Origin: Gammaproteobacteria bacterium
Lineage (GTDB): Bacteria > Pseudomonadota > Gammaproteobacteria > HK1
Assembly (NCBI GenBank): GCA_013042035.1
Contig: JABDQX010000417.1
Coordinates: 1-21,639 of the forward strand
Reading direction: 5' to 3'
DNA length: 21,639 nucleotides
The position numbers and the translations under genes are program-made. Shown one piece after another: positions 21,416-21,639 of this stretch (its first letter is position 1; each line of letters starts with the position of its first letter). Below the pieces are notes generated by a model. That model was not told the DNA's origin and did no database searches. It saw only the letters and a program-made list of their open reading frames with translations.

Positions 21416-21490
21416 CGCGAAAAGTAAAGCGAAATATTCTTACCATATTTCAGTCTGATGCAGCGCGAAAATTTCGCTTCACTTTTTGCG
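21416..21490. repeat. 20-bp inverted repeat downstream of the M23 gene
   Basis: CGCGAAAAGTAAAGCGAAAT (21416-21435) and ATTTCGCTTCACTTTTTGCG (21471-21490) match at 18 of 20 positions, separated by 35 nt, starting 4 nt after the M23 stop. Smaller nested hairpins (GAAATAT/ATATTTC at 21431-21451, GCGAAA/TTTCGC at 21465-21477) could form instead. It may be a terminator or a small mobile remnant. The remaining 149 bases to the window end contain no gene I can support. Confidence 0.55.
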
Positions 21491-21639
21491 TAATCAATAT
21501 TAATCATGCAAAAACCAAAGCGAGATTTCCAGCGCCGTATCCGACTGTAGTGCCAATAAGAGTAAGTCGGGGATTTTTTCACGGCCTCTCAGTGTCGAAC
21601 TTCAGGCGATGGCCGTTCCGTTGATGGTGTCCATGGTCT

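Noticed and set aside
21602..21639. Possible C-terminal end of a minus-strand gene (reads TMDTINGTAIA then stop)
   Set aside because: Only 11 codons are visible at the window edge and no family can be assigned; needs sequence beyond the window.

Overview
The window reads as the chromosome of a gammaproteobacterium. The order murC-ddlB-ftsQ-ftsA-ftsZ is the gammaproteobacterial division cluster, the ATP synthase operon runs I-a-c-b-delta-alpha-gamma-beta-epsilon and leads into glmU, and ybeY is followed by corC. Base composition by eye is near 50% GC, a little higher from glmU onward. The c subunit has a Glu proton site and a C-terminal extension, which recalls sulfur-oxidising Chromatiales-type lineages, but I cannot name a genus.

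Layout. Positions 1-5566 (+) hold the end of the dcw cluster: the C-terminal 60% of murC, then ddlB, ftsQ, ftsA and ftsZ. lpxC, which usually follows ftsZ, is absent. Instead parB (without parA) comes 55 bp after ftsZ and runs straight into atpI-B-E-F-H-A-G-D-C (6512-14124). So a peptidoglycan/division cluster, a segregation gene and the proton-ATP synthase are joined head to tail. A SlyD-like FKBP isomerase and glmU (UDP-GlcNAc synthesis) follow, with a probable terminator at 16237-16289. Then come ybeY (rRNA maturation), corC (CBS-domain transporter accessory) and a DUF2062 membrane protein. From 18287 the character changes: a spacer carrying a MITE-like element, a convergent minus-strand pair (a small acidic protein with a duplicated module and an M48 lipoprotein metalloprotease), and a divergent plus-strand M23 peptidase whose start codon overlaps that of the M48 gene.

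The part not explained by genes is a set of short repeats. (A) Small palindromes lie at or just before the start codons of ddlB, atpB, atpG, glmU and ybeY, built from an ATTTTG/CAAAAT stem and/or a TCGCTCCGCGAGG stem. (B) A roughly 50-nt hairpin repeat ending GCGATAAAAGAC precedes atpH and atpA, with a 12-nt remnant before glmU. (C) Two strong palindromes sit in frame inside ybeY and coincide with about 33 residues that E. coli YbeY lacks. (D) Two inverted-repeat-bounded elements look like non-autonomous transposons, one before ftsQ and one after the DUF2062 gene. Together they suggest that small palindromic elements have repeatedly inserted into gene junctions, and at least once into a coding sequence. 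No tRNA, rRNA or CRISPR was seen. All comparisons rest on reading and memory of family sequences, not on searches.
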